Shown piece by piece: positions 38,309 to 46,898 of a stretch of DNA of 60,201 nucleotides. The stretch's first letter is position 1. The number at the start of each line of letters is the position of its first letter. The notes under the pieces are model-generated. The model did no database searches and was not told the origin of the DNA. It was given only the letters and a program-made list of their open reading frames with translations. Source of the DNA: Flavobacteriales bacterium (GTDB taxonomy: Bacteria; Bacteroidota; Bacteroidia; Flavobacteriales_D; Sanyastnellaceae); assembly GCA_019694805.1 (NCBI GenBank), contig JAIBBG010000014.1, forward strand, positions 1-60,201, read 5' to 3'. Position numbers and translations under genes: made by a program.

Positions 38309-39316
38309 ATGATTGAAACAGATATCATAATCATTGGTGCTGGCCCGTGTGGCCTATTTACCGTATTCGAGGCCGGACTGCTCAAATTGAGATGTCACCT
38401 CATCGACGCATTACCGCAAGCGGGCGGTCAGCTTACTGAAATTTATCCGAAAAAGCCTATTTATGATATTCCGGGTTTTCCGGAAGTATTGGCTGGTGAC
38501 CTCGTGACCAACCTCATGAAGCAGGCAGAGCCTTTTAAGCCGGGATTTACCTTGGGTGAAAGGGCGGAGTCTGTTGAAAAAACAGAGGATGGTAAATTCA
38601 TCGTGACCACCAGTCGTGGCACCAAACATCTTGCTCCAGTTGTCGCCATTGCCGGCGGTTTGGGAAGCTTCGAACCGCGCAAACCGCCTATCTCCAACTT
38701 GAGTGATTTTGAAGACAAGGGCATTGAATACATCGTTCGTGACCCTAATTTTTATAAAGGAAAAAAGGTAGTGATCAGTGGCGGTGGTGATAGCGCGCTG
38801 GATTGGTCCATATTCCTGGCCAATGGCGTTGCCAGTGATGTGACCTTGATTCATAGAAGCAAGAGTTTCCGTGGTCATCCGGATAGCGTTCAAAAAGTGA
38901 TGGATATGTCTGCTGCCGGTAAACTCACCTTGATGACTGACGCAGAAGTCATGGGCGTTTCTGGTCAAGACCGACTCGAAAGCATTCATGTACAGTCCGA
39001 ATCTTCCGGAAATTTTGACATCAAAACGGATCATTGGCTTCCATTGTTCGGCCTTTCTCCTAAGCTCGGTCCATTGGCTGATTGGGGAATGGAAATCGAC
39101 AAAAACTCGATTGTCGTGAATACGTTCGACTATAGCACCAACATTCCTGGTATCTATGCCATCGGTGATATCAATACTTATCCAGGAAAATTAAAACTCA
39201 TCCTTTGTGGTTTCCATGAAGCAACATTGATGGTGCAAAGTGCTTTCAAACGTATTTATCCGGATAAAAACTATGTACTCAAGTACACCACTGTGAATGG
39301 TGTCACTGGTTTCTAA
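38309..39316 (+). CDS. Ferredoxin--NADP(+) reductase (thioredoxin-reductase-like)
   Basis: 335 residues from the ATG at 38309 (MIETDIIIIGAGPCGLF). FAD-binding 'IIGAGPCG', 'GGQLTEIYPKKPIYDIPGF' and NADPH-binding 'VISGGGDSALDWS' are visible, with the C-terminal FAD block 'GIYAIGDINTYPGK'. The redox-active CxxC of thioredoxin reductase is absent, which distinguishes the FNR subgroup (YumC-like) that reduces ferredoxin. The next gene, 18 nt downstream, encodes a 2Fe-2S ferredoxin, its likely partner. Confidence 0.92.
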   Translation: MIETDIIIIGAGPCGLFTVFEAGLLKLRCHLIDALPQAGGQLTEIYPKKPIYDIPGFPEVLAGDLVTNLMKQAEPFKPGFTLGERAESVEKTEDGKFIVTTSRGTKHLAPVVAIAGGLGSFEPRKPPISNLSDFEDKGIEYIVRDPNFYKGKKVVISGGGDSALDWSIFLANGVASDVTLIHRSKSFRGHPDSVQKVMDMSAAGKLTLMTDAEVMGVSGQDRLESIHVQSESSGNFDIKTDHWLPLFGLSPKLGPLADWGMEIDKNSIVVNTFDYSTNIPGIYAIGDINTYPGKLKLILCGFHEATLMVQSAFKRIYPDKNYVLKYTTVNGVTGF

Positions 39317-39334
39317 TTTATAGCGCAATTCAAT

Positions 39335-39661
39335 ATGGAAAATATCATCAAAGTAACTGTGGTCGATCGCGAAGGAGTTGAGCATGTATTGGATGCTCCT
39401 ACCGACATGAACATGAATATGATGGAATTGTGTAAGAGTTATGAATTGCCCGTGGAAGGTACTTGTGGTGGAATGGCGATGTGTGCAACGTGTCAAGTAT
39501 ATGTGCTTTCAGATCACGAATTGCCTGAGAAAACTGATGATGAACAAGCCATGTTGGATGAGGCATTTTTTGTCAAATCAAATTCCAGACTGGGTTGTCA
39601 GATTCATCTGAAGAATGAACTGGATGGTCTCAAAGTCCAACTCGCACCTGCAAGCACCTGA
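39335..39661 (+). CDS. 2Fe-2S ferredoxin (adrenodoxin type)
   Basis: 108 residues. Cluster ligands are Cys44, Cys50, Cys53 ('CGGMAMCATC') and Cys88 ('LGCQIH'), the adrenodoxin-type C-x5-C-x2-C...C pattern. Acidic residues ('ELPEKTDDEQAMLDEA') fit the electron-donor docking surface. It directly follows the FNR-like reductase and probably forms an NADPH-to-ferredoxin electron chain with it. Its terminal acceptor is not in the window. Immediately followed by a heptamer repeat array. Confidence 0.94.
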   Translation: MENIIKVTVVDREGVEHVLDAPTDMNMNMMELCKSYELPVEGTCGGMAMCATCQVYVLSDHELPEKTDDEQAMLDEAFFVKSNSRLGCQIHLKNELDGLKVQLAPAST

Positions 39662-39695
39662 TCCTTATTGTTGAAAGCTTCACCCTTTATTCACC

Positions 39696-39751
39696 CCATT
39701 CCCCATTCCCCATTCATAATTCATAATTCATAACTCATAATTCACAATTCA
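39696..39751. repeat. heptamer array (CCATTCC/TAATTCA family) x8
   Basis: Eight contiguous 7-nt units: CCATTCC twice, CCATTCA, TAATTCA twice, TAACTCA, TAATTCA, CAATTCA. The right end (39735-39751) overlaps the last codons and stop of the convergent PHP phosphatase gene. Confidence 0.92.
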
Positions 39752-40490
39752 GCAAATTACCCGACTCAATCAGCCTCTTAAGATGCGGATGGGTTCTTGC
39801 GGCATTCACGAGTTGTATGTGCCCCATATGGTGACAATCGGAACCGATAAAAGTCACCATTCCTCTTTCAATTAATCGTTCTGATATTCTTCGAGCACCT
39901 GGTCCATATTGACCAGTGAGACTATTGATGTTGAGTTGAAGATGAACATCTTTGTCCAACATACTTTCATATCTGCGAAAATCGTTGTGCCAGAATTCGT
40001 AGCGCTCGGGGTGGGCGAGTATTGGCGTATAGCCTGCAAGTCGCATGTTGAAGATCGCTCTACCTAAATTGACATTTTCCTGAGCGAAGGAAATTTCAAA
40101 CAACACGTATTTTTTCTTGCCAAAAGTGAGCAGTGTTTGCGCTTCGATTTCTTTTTCGAAATGTTCATCGCAATAGTATTCTGCTGCGGCTTCAAGTTCA
40201 ACCGGTATTTGTCGGCGAACGAGTTCCTCTTTCAATATCGCTAATTTCTCACGGATAATTTCCGGGGTGTTTTTATACATGTCCCAGAAAATATGCGGCG
40301 TAGTGATGAACCGGCGATAGCCAAGTTCATGCATGTGTAAAATGAGTTGTATGGAATCTTCGAGATCTGTAGCGCCATCATCAATGCCTGGAAGGAAATG
40401 ACTATGCATATCCACACCAATCAATGAAAGATCAACCGGAGGTATTGGCTTCGGTTTGCGATCTGGTTTCCACTTGCTGAATATGCCCAT
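39735..40490 (-). CDS. CpsB/YwqE-like PHP-family tyrosine phosphatase
   Basis: 251 residues, like Bacillus YwqE (~254). Metal-binding PHP motifs: 'DMHSHFLPGIDDGATDLEDS', 'TTPHIF', 'AAAEYYCDEHFE', 'AHPERYEFW' and 'GSDCHHMGH'. Such Mn-dependent phosphatases dephosphorylate the tyrosine autokinases that control capsule/exopolysaccharide assembly. Its place 7 nt after the sugar-nucleotide dehydratase gene fits that role, although no tyrosine kinase or Wzx/Wzy gene is in the window. Its last five codons and stop lie in a heptamer repeat. Confidence 0.93.
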   Translation of the reverse strand: MGIFSKWKPDRKPKPIPPVDLSLIGVDMHSHFLPGIDDGATDLEDSIQLILHMHELGYRRFITTPHIFWDMYKNTPEIIREKLAILKEELVRRQIPVELEAAAEYYCDEHFEKEIEAQTLLTFGKKKYVLFEISFAQENVNLGRAIFNMRLAGYTPILAHPERYEFWHNDFRRYESMLDKDVHLQLNINSLTGQYGPGARRISERLIERGMVTFIGSDCHHMGHIQLVNAARTHPHLKRLIESGNLLNCEL

Positions 40491-40497
40491 TGGGTAA

Positions 40498-41544
40498 TCA
40501 GCGGTTGTATTGATTTTCGTAATACTTCATGTAGTCTCCTGATGTCACCTCATTCAGCCATTTTTCATTCTGAAGATACCAATCAATGGTCTTTGAAAGG
40601 AGAAGATCGAAAGGTTGTGTCGGTTCCCAACCCAATTCAGTTTTGAGTTTGGTCGCATCAATGGCATAACGTGCATCATGTCCAGGACGATCTGTGACGT
40701 AAGTGATGAGCTGTTCGCTTTCACCTGCATTTCGACCGAGCTTTTCATCCATCAACTTGCAGATGAGCTTTACAACATCGATGTTTTTCCATTCGTTGTT
40801 ACCACCAACACAATACGTTTCTCCAGAGACGCCTTGGTGGAAAATAACATCGATGGCTCTCGCATGATCCTCTACCCAAAGCCAGTCGCGGATGTTTTCA
40901 CCCTTGCCATAAACCGGCAATGGCTTTTTGTGTTTGATGTTATTGATGATCAGCGGAATCAATTTTTCAGGAAAATGATGGCTACCATAATTGTTGCTAC
41001 AATTCGAAATCACAACCGGCATGCCATAGGTATGCGAATAGGCACGAACCATATGGTCGCTGGAGGCCTTGCTCGCACTATATGGACTTCGCGGATCGTA
41101 TTTGGTCGTCTCAGAAAATTTCCCTTCTGCTCCAAGTGATCCAAATACTTCGTCGGTGCTCACATGGTAGAATCTTTTGCCGGTCATGCTGTTTTTCCAA
41201 ATGTCGAGCGCAGCACCGAGCAAATTGCACGTGCCAACAACATTGGTTTGGATAAATGCGTCAGGACCACTGATGCTTCTGTCAACATGACTTTCTGCAG
41301 CCAGGTGAATCACACCATCGTATTGTTCTTCACGAAAAAGTGATAGGAGAAATTCTTTGTCGTTGATATCGCCTTTGATGAATTTGTAATTGGGGGCATC
41401 TTCCACATCCTTCAAATTGGCCAGATTACCGGCGTAAGTTAATTTATCGAGGTTGTGGATGGTGTACTGTGGATACGTGTTTACGAAACGTCTTACCACA
41501 TGTGATCCAATGAATCCGGCACCGCCGGTGACAAGAATTTTCAT
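40498..41544 (-). CDS. rfbB: dTDP-glucose 4,6-dehydratase
   Basis: 348 residues from the ATG at 41544 (MKILVTGGAGFIGSHV). The ATG at 41574 lies upstream of the promoter -7 box and is rejected. NAD-binding 'GGAGFIG', 'STDEVFGSLG', the catalytic Tyr-x3-Lys 'YSASKASSD', and 'NCSNNYGSHHFPEKLIPL' identify RfbB/RmlB. It converts dTDP-glucose to dTDP-4-keto-6-deoxyglucose, the precursor of rhamnose and other deoxysugars. RmlA, C and D are not in the window. Confidence 0.96.
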   Translation of the reverse strand: MKILVTGGAGFIGSHVVRRFVNTYPQYTIHNLDKLTYAGNLANLKDVEDAPNYKFIKGDINDKEFLLSLFREEQYDGVIHLAAESHVDRSISGPDAFIQTNVVGTCNLLGAALDIWKNSMTGKRFYHVSTDEVFGSLGAEGKFSETTKYDPRSPYSASKASSDHMVRAYSHTYGMPVVISNCSNNYGSHHFPEKLIPLIINNIKHKKPLPVYGKGENIRDWLWVEDHARAIDVIFHQGVSGETYCVGGNNEWKNIDVVKLICKLMDEKLGRNAGESEQLITYVTDRPGHDARYAIDATKLKTELGWEPTQPFDLLLSKTIDWYLQNEKWLNEVTSGDYMKYYENQYNR

Positions 41545-41549
41545 AAGTG

Positions 41550-41578
41550 CAAAGTTAGTCCATGAGGATGGCATTCAA
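41550..41578 (-). promoter_or_regulatory. consensus promoter of rfbB with leaderless geometry
   Basis: On the minus strand TTG (41576-41578), 18-nt spacer, TAACTTTG (41550-41557), an exact TTG-N17-23-TAnnTTTG match. The box ends 5 nt before the ATG at 41544. This internal promoter lets rfbB and the phosphatase be expressed apart from the upstream sugar genes. Confidence 0.75.
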
Positions 41579-41641
41579 TGCAATTGATCTGCCTTTCACA
41601 TGTTTTAATGTGATTGAACGAGTGATGCGTGAACGAACCGA

Positions 41642-42943
41642 CTACAAACTCCAGTACGACTGGTTTTTGATCCTACCTCTGTAAAGTCCTTTTACATCTA
41701 TGATGGCACCTTTTCCGTCGCGCAATAATGCAGTGAAATATGCTTCATCGAGGTTGAGGTATTCTTTATGAGAAACACCAATGATGATGGCATCGTAGGC
41801 ATTTTTCGCCGGCTCTTTCACCAGACCAAATCCATATTCGTGTTTCAGTTCATCGCTATCGGCATGTGGATCGATCACATCAACATTCACGCTGAATGAT
41901 TCGAGTTCTCTGATCACATCTACGATTTTGGAATTGCGCACATCACTCACATTTTCCTTGAAAGTTGCACCCATCACGAGGACTTTGGATTCAAGGGCAT
42001 TGCGACCGTGTTCCAGGATTTTTTTGACTGTTTGTTTTCCAACGTAAAATCCCATGCTGTCGTTCACATAACGCGCACTGCTAATCACTTTGCTGTGGTA
42101 GCCAATTTTTTTCGCTTTGTAAACGAGGTAGTACGGATCTACGCCGATGCAATGTCCTCCTACAAGGCCTGGAGTGAAAGGAAGGAAATTCCACTTCGTG
42201 CGAGCACTGGCCAATACATCGAATGTATTGATGCCCATTTTATTCATGATGATAGAAAGCTCATTGATCAGCGCAATGTTCACGTCGCGCTGGGTGTTTT
42301 CGATCACTTTGCTGGCTTCCGCAACTTTGATACTGGCAGCACGGTGTGTACCGGCATCAACAACCAGTTCATATACTTTTCCAATTTGATCGAGTGACTC
42401 AGCATCGCAACCGGAAACCACTTTGGTAATCGAACGGATGGTGTGTTGTTTATCGCCGGGATTGATCCTCTCCGGTGAGTATCCAACTTTGAAATCCGTG
42501 CACATTTTCAATCCCGAAAGTTCTTCGAGGATCGGCACACAATCGTCTTCTGTACAGCCTGGGTATACTGTGGATTCGTATACCACATAGTCTCCCTTTT
42601 TTACAACCTGACCAACTGTACGTGATGCACTGAGCACCGGACCAAGGTCAGGAAGATTGAGGTGATTGATGGGCGTAGGAACGGCCACAATGAAGAAATT
42701 CACATCTTTCAGGTCTTCGAGTTGATGGGTGAATTCAATATCACAACCATCAAACGCAGAACTTTCCAACTCTTGAGAAGGATCCTGCTTGTCACGCATC
42801 ATCTGCACGCGCTTCTCGTTGATGTCAAAACCAACGACTTTGATTTTTCTTGCAAACTCAAGGGCGATGGGTAATCCAACGTAGCCAAGACCAATCACTG
42901 CAAGTTTGGCTTCCTTCTTTAATAACCTGTCGTAAATCATCAT
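41642..42943 (-). CDS. Nucleotide-sugar (UDP-N-acetylhexosamine) 6-dehydrogenase, TviB/WbpO-like
   Basis: 433 residues. 'LAVIGLGYVGLPIALEFARK' binds NAD. 'TVYPGCTEDDCVPILE', 'ERINPGDKQHTI' and 'KVIENTQRDVNIALINEL' are UDP-sugar dehydrogenase blocks. The catalytic Cys sits in 'GLVGGHCIGVDPYYL', and the C-terminal 'GATFKENVSDVRNSK' binds the UDP-sugar. The sequence resembles VipA/TviB and WbpO (UDP-GlcNAc or UDP-GalNAc to the uronic acid) more than plain UDP-glucose dehydrogenase. Likely feeds capsule or O-antigen uronic acids; exact substrate unproven. Confidence 0.92.
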   Translation of the reverse strand: MMIYDRLLKKEAKLAVIGLGYVGLPIALEFARKIKVVGFDINEKRVQMMRDKQDPSQELESSAFDGCDIEFTHQLEDLKDVNFFIVAVPTPINHLNLPDLGPVLSASRTVGQVVKKGDYVVYESTVYPGCTEDDCVPILEELSGLKMCTDFKVGYSPERINPGDKQHTIRSITKVVSGCDAESLDQIGKVYELVVDAGTHRAASIKVAEASKVIENTQRDVNIALINELSIIMNKMGINTFDVLASARTKWNFLPFTPGLVGGHCIGVDPYYLVYKAKKIGYHSKVISSARYVNDSMGFYVGKQTVKKILEHGRNALESKVLVMGATFKENVSDVRNSKIVDVIRELESFSVNVDVIDPHADSDELKHEYGFGLVKEPAKNAYDAIIIGVSHKEYLNLDEAYFTALLRDGKGAIIDVKGLYRGRIKNQSYWSL

Positions 42944-42976
42944 TGTTTTCTATTCAGAAACGGAATTTCCGGGCGG

Positions 42977-42984
42977 CAAACCTA
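42977..42984 (-). promoter_or_regulatory. -7 box of the UDP-sugar dehydrogenase gene
   Basis: Minus-strand TAGGTTTG (exact TAnnTTTG), 33 nt upstream of the ATG at 42943. No -33 TTG at the expected distance. Confidence 0.4.
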
Positions 42985-43025
42985 ACCATGAAATGTCCTT
43001 TGTTAAAATGAATCTTGTTATCCTG

Positions 43026-43592
43026 TCAGGCTGGCCTGACTTTCTCATCTTCCAATAAATAGCGTTCTCCTGTTTCCGGGCAAGTGGCTACGCCATCTTC
43101 AAAGTGGAGCTTATGTCCGGCTTTAGATACCCAACCGCGGTGACGGGCCGGATTTCCGGTAACCAATGCGAAGGGAAGAACCGTTTTGGTTACTACGGCT
43201 CCAGCTCCGATAAAAGCATACTCGCCAATTTCATAGCCGCATACTATCGTAGCGTTGGCTCCAATACTTGCTCCTTTTCTTACAACCGTCTTCCGGTATT
43301 CTTCTTTGCGAACGATAGCACTTCTTGGGTTGATCACATTGGTAAAAACGCATGATGGTCCCAGAAATACATCGTCTTCACATGTTACACCGGTGTAGAT
43401 GGAAACATTGTTCTGCACCTTCACATTGTTGCCAAGAACAACGCCGGGTGATATCACCACATTCTGACCAATATTACACCTTTCACCCAACACCGCATTG
43501 GTCATGATATGGCTGAAATGCCAAATCTTGCTTCCCTGACCGATTGTGCATCCGTCATCAATGACCGCAGTGGGGTGGGCGCTGTAACTCAT
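43026..43592 (-). CDS. WbpD-like hexapeptide-repeat N-acetyltransferase
   Basis: 188 residues. Left-handed beta-helix hexapeptide repeats run from 'HPTAVIDDGCTIGQGSKIWHFSHI' through 'GNNVKVQNNVSIYTGVTCEDDVFLGP' to 'YAFIGAGAVVTK'. The C-terminal 'GWVSKAGHKLHF...CPETGERYLL' is typical of WbpD/WlbB, which acetylates the 3-amino group of UDP-2-acetamido-3-amino-2,3-dideoxyglucuronate using acetyl-CoA. The dehydrogenase next door could make an upstream intermediate, but the WbpB oxidase and WbpE aminotransferase are not in this window. Confidence 0.9.
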   Translation of the reverse strand: MSYSAHPTAVIDDGCTIGQGSKIWHFSHIMTNAVLGERCNIGQNVVISPGVVLGNNVKVQNNVSIYTGVTCEDDVFLGPSCVFTNVINPRSAIVRKEEYRKTVVRKGASIGANATIVCGYEIGEYAFIGAGAVVTKTVLPFALVTGNPARHRGWVSKAGHKLHFEDGVATCPETGERYLLEDEKVRPA

Positions 43593-43602
43593 GCTTTTTA
43601 TT

Positions 43603-44637
43603 TTATCGTAAGGTGAATTTGATAGGTAAGGTGATCGATATCGGATGTTGGCGATTATGGTTGGAGAATTTTTCCCAATCCGTCATTTTTTTCATGGCTT
43701 TCATGGCTTCTTCATCCAATCCGTAGCCTAATTTTTGGCGAATTTGTTTCACCGTCAAAACTTTCCCGGAAGGATCAATCGTCAGCGTCATATAGACTTT
43801 GCCTTGAATATTGTTCTCTTTCGCTTCTTCGGTGTAAACAATATACTGAGAAAGTGTTCTGTAGAAAGCCTCTTCTCCACCAATGTATTTCGGAAAAGCT
43901 ATCAATTCTTCCAATGAAATTTTCAATGGTTGTGGTTTTCCATCGGTATCAAATATTTCGGCTGAAATGATTTTATCGGCTTCATAATTTTCTTTGGATG
44001 CCAACTGACCATTTCTGTGGTAATACATCCAAATTCCTTCCTTCTTGTCGTTTTTGTATTGTCCGTGAAAATCAAGGGAGTCTTTTCCAGCATAGAGTTT
44101 ATACGGTCCTTCTAATATTCCATGATCATAGGTAGCCTCTTCAAATAGCTTGTGTCCGGAATTGAATAAATAGTGTTTGCCGTGGTATTTACCAGCACTG
44201 TAGTTGCTTACTTCAATAGTATCTCCATCTTCCGCATAAGTGATCCAGGTGCCTTCCTCTAATCCATGTTGGAAATGATGTTCTTCTTGGATTTGTCCAT
44301 CAGGCCAGAAAAGCCAGGAATCTCCTTCTTGAACTCCATTCACGTAAAATGATTTTTGCCGAATGGCGCCATCGTCATAGAACCACTTGATTTCACCTTC
44401 CGCTTTCGAAAGTTTCGGAATGCGGCTGTGATATTGTCCAATGGACCAAGGTGCAAGGGAAGGATAATGTTTGACTTCTATTTTGTTCAGGTCTTTTTCA
44501 TCCGTTGTCACAAGTGCCAGATACTGTGCTTCTTTTTTTCGACATTCCTTCCACTCGCCATCCAGATAGATTTTTTCCTGAGAAAAGGCAGAGAAAGTCT
44601 GCGTGAGAATGATGATGATGCAAAATGATCTGAGCAT
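43603..44637 (-). CDS. MORN-like repeat protein with TonB C-terminal domain
   Basis: 344 residues with a signal peptide (MLRSFCIIIILTQTFSAFS). Residues ~80-225 hold about six toxin-antitoxin-type MORN repeats ('IKWFYDDGAIRQKSFYVNGVQEG', 'YYHRNGQLASKENYEA'). Residues ~245-344 form a TonB C-terminal domain ('PKYIGGEEAFYRTLSQYI', 'GKVYMTLTIDPSGKV', 'ISITLPIKF'). There is no membrane anchor beyond the signal, so it is probably periplasmic rather than a true energy transducer. It sits between sugar-nucleotide genes with gaps of 10-15 nt. Confidence 0.85.
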   Translation of the reverse strand: MLRSFCIIIILTQTFSAFSQEKIYLDGEWKECRKKEAQYLALVTTDEKDLNKIEVKHYPSLAPWSIGQYHSRIPKLSKAEGEIKWFYDDGAIRQKSFYVNGVQEGDSWLFWPDGQIQEEHHFQHGLEEGTWITYAEDGDTIEVSNYSAGKYHGKHYLFNSGHKLFEEATYDHGILEGPYKLYAGKDSLDFHGQYKNDKKEGIWMYYHRNGQLASKENYEADKIISAEIFDTDGKPQPLKISLEELIAFPKYIGGEEAFYRTLSQYIVYTEEAKENNIQGKVYMTLTIDPSGKVLTVKQIRQKLGYGLDEEAMKAMKKMTDWEKFSNHNRQHPISITLPIKFTLR

Positions 44638-44652
44638 TGGATTCGGTGATGA

Positions 44653-45639
44653 TTATACCCTGTTGTACTTCGCAAAATCTTTGTGTTCTACCTTGTTCAA
44701 TTCATCGGTAGACAACGACTTGAAATACTCGTAGGTAATTTTCAATCCTTCACTGCGATGAACCTTGGGCTCCCAGCCGAGAAGCTTGCGTGCCAAAGTA
44801 ATGTCAGGCTGGCGCTGCTTGGGATCATCTTGCGGCAGGTCTTTGTATATCACCTTTTGGGTGGTACCTGTCAGTTTGATGATTTCTTCCGCAAAATCAC
44901 GGATGGTAATTTCATCCGGATTGCCAATGTTTACCGGACCTGCATAATCGCTGTGCAATAGCCGGTAGATTCCTTCAACCAAATCGTCTACATAACAGAA
45001 TGATCTGGTCTGTGAGCCATCACCAAATACGGTGAGGTCTTCACCGCGAAGGGCTTGTCCAATGAACGCAGGTAGCACACGGCCATCATTCAGCCTCATA
45101 CGTGGTCCATAGGTATTGAAAATGCGCACTATCCTGGTCTCGAGTCCATGGAAAGTGTGATATGCCATGGTCATGGCTTCCTGAAAGCGTTTGGCTTCAT
45201 CATATACACCGCGCGGTCCAACGGGATTTACATTTCCCCAATAGGTTTCTTGTTGTGGGTGAACAGTCGGATCACCATATACTTCACTGGTGCTGGCAAT
45301 CAGGACTCTCGCCTTTTTTTCCCGCGCCAATCCAAGGCAATTGTGAATGCCCAATGAACCAACCTTCAAGGTCTGTATGGGAATTTTCAGGTAATCTATC
45401 GGACTTGCAGGTGAAGCGAAGTGAAGGATATAATCCAGTTTCCCGGGAACATGGATAAATCTTGATACATCGTGATGGTAGAACTCGAAATGTGGATGAG
45501 GGAAGAGGTGTTCTATGTTCTTCAGGTCTCCGGTAATGAGATTGTCCATACCAACTACCTGATATCCTTCTTTGATAAAACGGTCGCAGAGATGCGATCC
45601 CAAGAAACCGGCAGCACCGGTGATGAGGATTCTTTTCAT
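44653..45639 (-). CDS. UDP-glucuronate decarboxylase (UDP-xylose synthase), SDR family
   Basis: 328 residues. NAD motif '[14 protein letters not shown]'; '[24 protein letters not shown]' and '[14 protein letters not shown]' are strongly UXS-like; the catalytic Tyr-x3-Lys is in '[13 protein letters not shown]'. '[21 protein letters not shown]' supports UXS over other epimerases. It converts UDP-glucuronate to UDP-xylose, a polysaccharide precursor. First gene of the minus-strand sugar cluster, with its own -7 box. Confidence 0.94.
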   Translation of the reverse strand: MKRILITGAAGFLGSHLCDRFIKEGYQVVGMDNLITGDLKNIEHLFPHPHFEFYHHDVSRFIHVPGKLDYILHFASPASPIDYLKIPIQTLKVGSLGIHNCLGLAREKKARVLIASTSEVYGDPTVHPQQETYWGNVNPVGPRGVYDEAKRFQEAMTMAYHTFHGLETRIVRIFNTYGPRMRLNDGRVLPAFIGQALRGEDLTVFGDGSQTRSFCYVDDLVEGIYRLLHSDYAGPVNIGNPDEITIRDFAEEIIKLTGTTQKVIYKDLPQDDPKQRQPDITLARKLLGWEPKVHRSEGLKITYEYFKSLSTDELNKVEHKDFAKYNRV

Positions 45640-45661
45640 AAGTTATTTCGCGAAAGCGGTG

Positions 45662-45669
45662 CGAATTTA
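45662..45669 (-). promoter_or_regulatory. -7 box for the sugar-nucleotide gene cluster
   Basis: Minus-strand TAAATTCG (TAnnTTyG), 22 nt upstream of the ATG at 45639; no -33 TTG seen. It would drive the first three closely spaced genes. Confidence 0.4.
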
Positions 45670-45760
45670 GAGAAACCACGGCTCCTGTCATTCATATTCC
45701 TCATATTCCAAAAGTGATGGTCTACGTGGATTCATCGACGTGAATCAACACGGTGCCAGC

Positions 45761-45768
45761 TACTTTCG
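45761..45768 (+). promoter_or_regulatory. -7-like box 4 nt before the binding-protein gene
   Basis: TACTTTCG ends 4 nt before the ATG at 45773. It lies in the longer reading frame from 45740 and so favours the shorter start; leaderless geometry. No TTG upstream. Confidence 0.45.
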
Positions 45769-45772
45769 CGGC

Positions 45773-46858
45773 ATGAGAATTCTCATCACCACAGTTGTTA
45801 TTGCTTTTCTTTTCAATGGCTGTATTCAGCCTGGATCTACATCTCAGGATGCCATGGTCGTTGGTATTCAAAAACCAGTTTATGCCACTGGTTTTGAGAT
45901 TCAATGGCTTTCGGATAGCAGTAAAAAAGTCATCATATACAATCCTGATCAACCGGGTGAAGTGCTTCAGACCATTGTATGGAAGCCGCATCAGGCGGGA
46001 AAGGTGACATGTCTTTCTACCACTCATCTTTCTTTTCTCGATCATTTGGGATGTATGGAACAGGTGAAAGGTTGTGGATTTCCCGAATTGGTTCGGAACG
46101 CTCATGCAGTTGAGGCCATTCGATCAGGTGCCATACAAAATATCTCGAGAGGCTATGAAACCAATGATGAGGTGGTATTCAGCATTATGCCCGACTTGTT
46201 TTTTGTCTATCCTTTTGGTGGTGAAGATCCTCGTCGGTTTTTGGAGAAGGGGATCGGATGCGTACAGATTGCTGAATATGCGGAAAAACATCCGCTCGGA
46301 AGGGCAGAGTGGATCAAGGTTTTTGGTGTGTTCATGCACCGCGAAGCGCAGGCTGATAGCGTATTTCAACAAATAAGAAGTTCTTATGAAGGACTGGTGG
46401 AGAAGGCCAGAGCTCTTTCCAACAAAAAGCCAAAAGTGTTTTTTGGTTCTTATGATGCGGGAAATTGGTTTGCTCCGCCTTCCAACAGTTTTGCAGCTCA
46501 ATTCATCCGCGATGCCGGTGCCACTTATCTTTTTGAAGGTGATACTTCAACGGCGAATATTGTCATTCCAGCCGAAGAATTCATGGTCAAAGCTCCGGAG
46601 ATTGAGTTTTGGGGAAAATTACTGGCTTCTAATCAAGAAGTCAAAGCTGAAGATTTTACCATGGGTGATCATCGGTTTATGCATACCCAGGCGCTTCAAA
46701 CAGGGGGACTATTCTATTGTAACACGCAGGAATCAGATTACCATGGTGATGCTCTGCTAGCACCTCATCATATTCTTGCAGATCTGATCTATATTTTTCA
46801 CGGTGTTCAATTCGATCAAGCGCATCCTATTTATTTCCGAAAAGTACCATTGGAATAA
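45773..46858 (+). CDS. ABC-type cobalamin/Fe3+-siderophore substrate-binding lipoprotein (BtuF/FepB-like)
   Basis: 361 residues from the ATG at 45773 (MRILITTVVIAFLFNGC); the lipobox-like 'FNGC' ends the signal sequence. The two-lobed helical-backbone binding fold is marked by 'KVTCLSTTHLSFLDHLGCMEQVKGCG' and 'MPDLFFVYPFGGED' in lobe 1, the 'EYAEKHPLGRAEWIKVFGVFMHREAQAD' linker helix, and 'VFFGSYDAGNWFAPPSNSFAAQFIRDAGATY' in lobe 2. It probably captures a vitamin B12 derivative or siderophore. No permease or ATPase is adjacent, so it may work with a transporter encoded elsewhere. Confidence 0.88.
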   Translation: MRILITTVVIAFLFNGCIQPGSTSQDAMVVGIQKPVYATGFEIQWLSDSSKKVIIYNPDQPGEVLQTIVWKPHQAGKVTCLSTTHLSFLDHLGCMEQVKGCGFPELVRNAHAVEAIRSGAIQNISRGYETNDEVVFSIMPDLFFVYPFGGEDPRRFLEKGIGCVQIAEYAEKHPLGRAEWIKVFGVFMHREAQADSVFQQIRSSYEGLVEKARALSNKKPKVFFGSYDAGNWFAPPSNSFAAQFIRDAGATYLFEGDTSTANIVIPAEEFMVKAPEIEFWGKLLASNQEVKAEDFTMGDHRFMHTQALQTGGLFYCNTQESDYHGDALLAPHHILADLIYIFHGVQFDQAHPIYFRKVPLE

Positions 46859-46898
46859 AGGCATGTCGATGTTGACACGATTCTTCGTCCTGGGGCAT

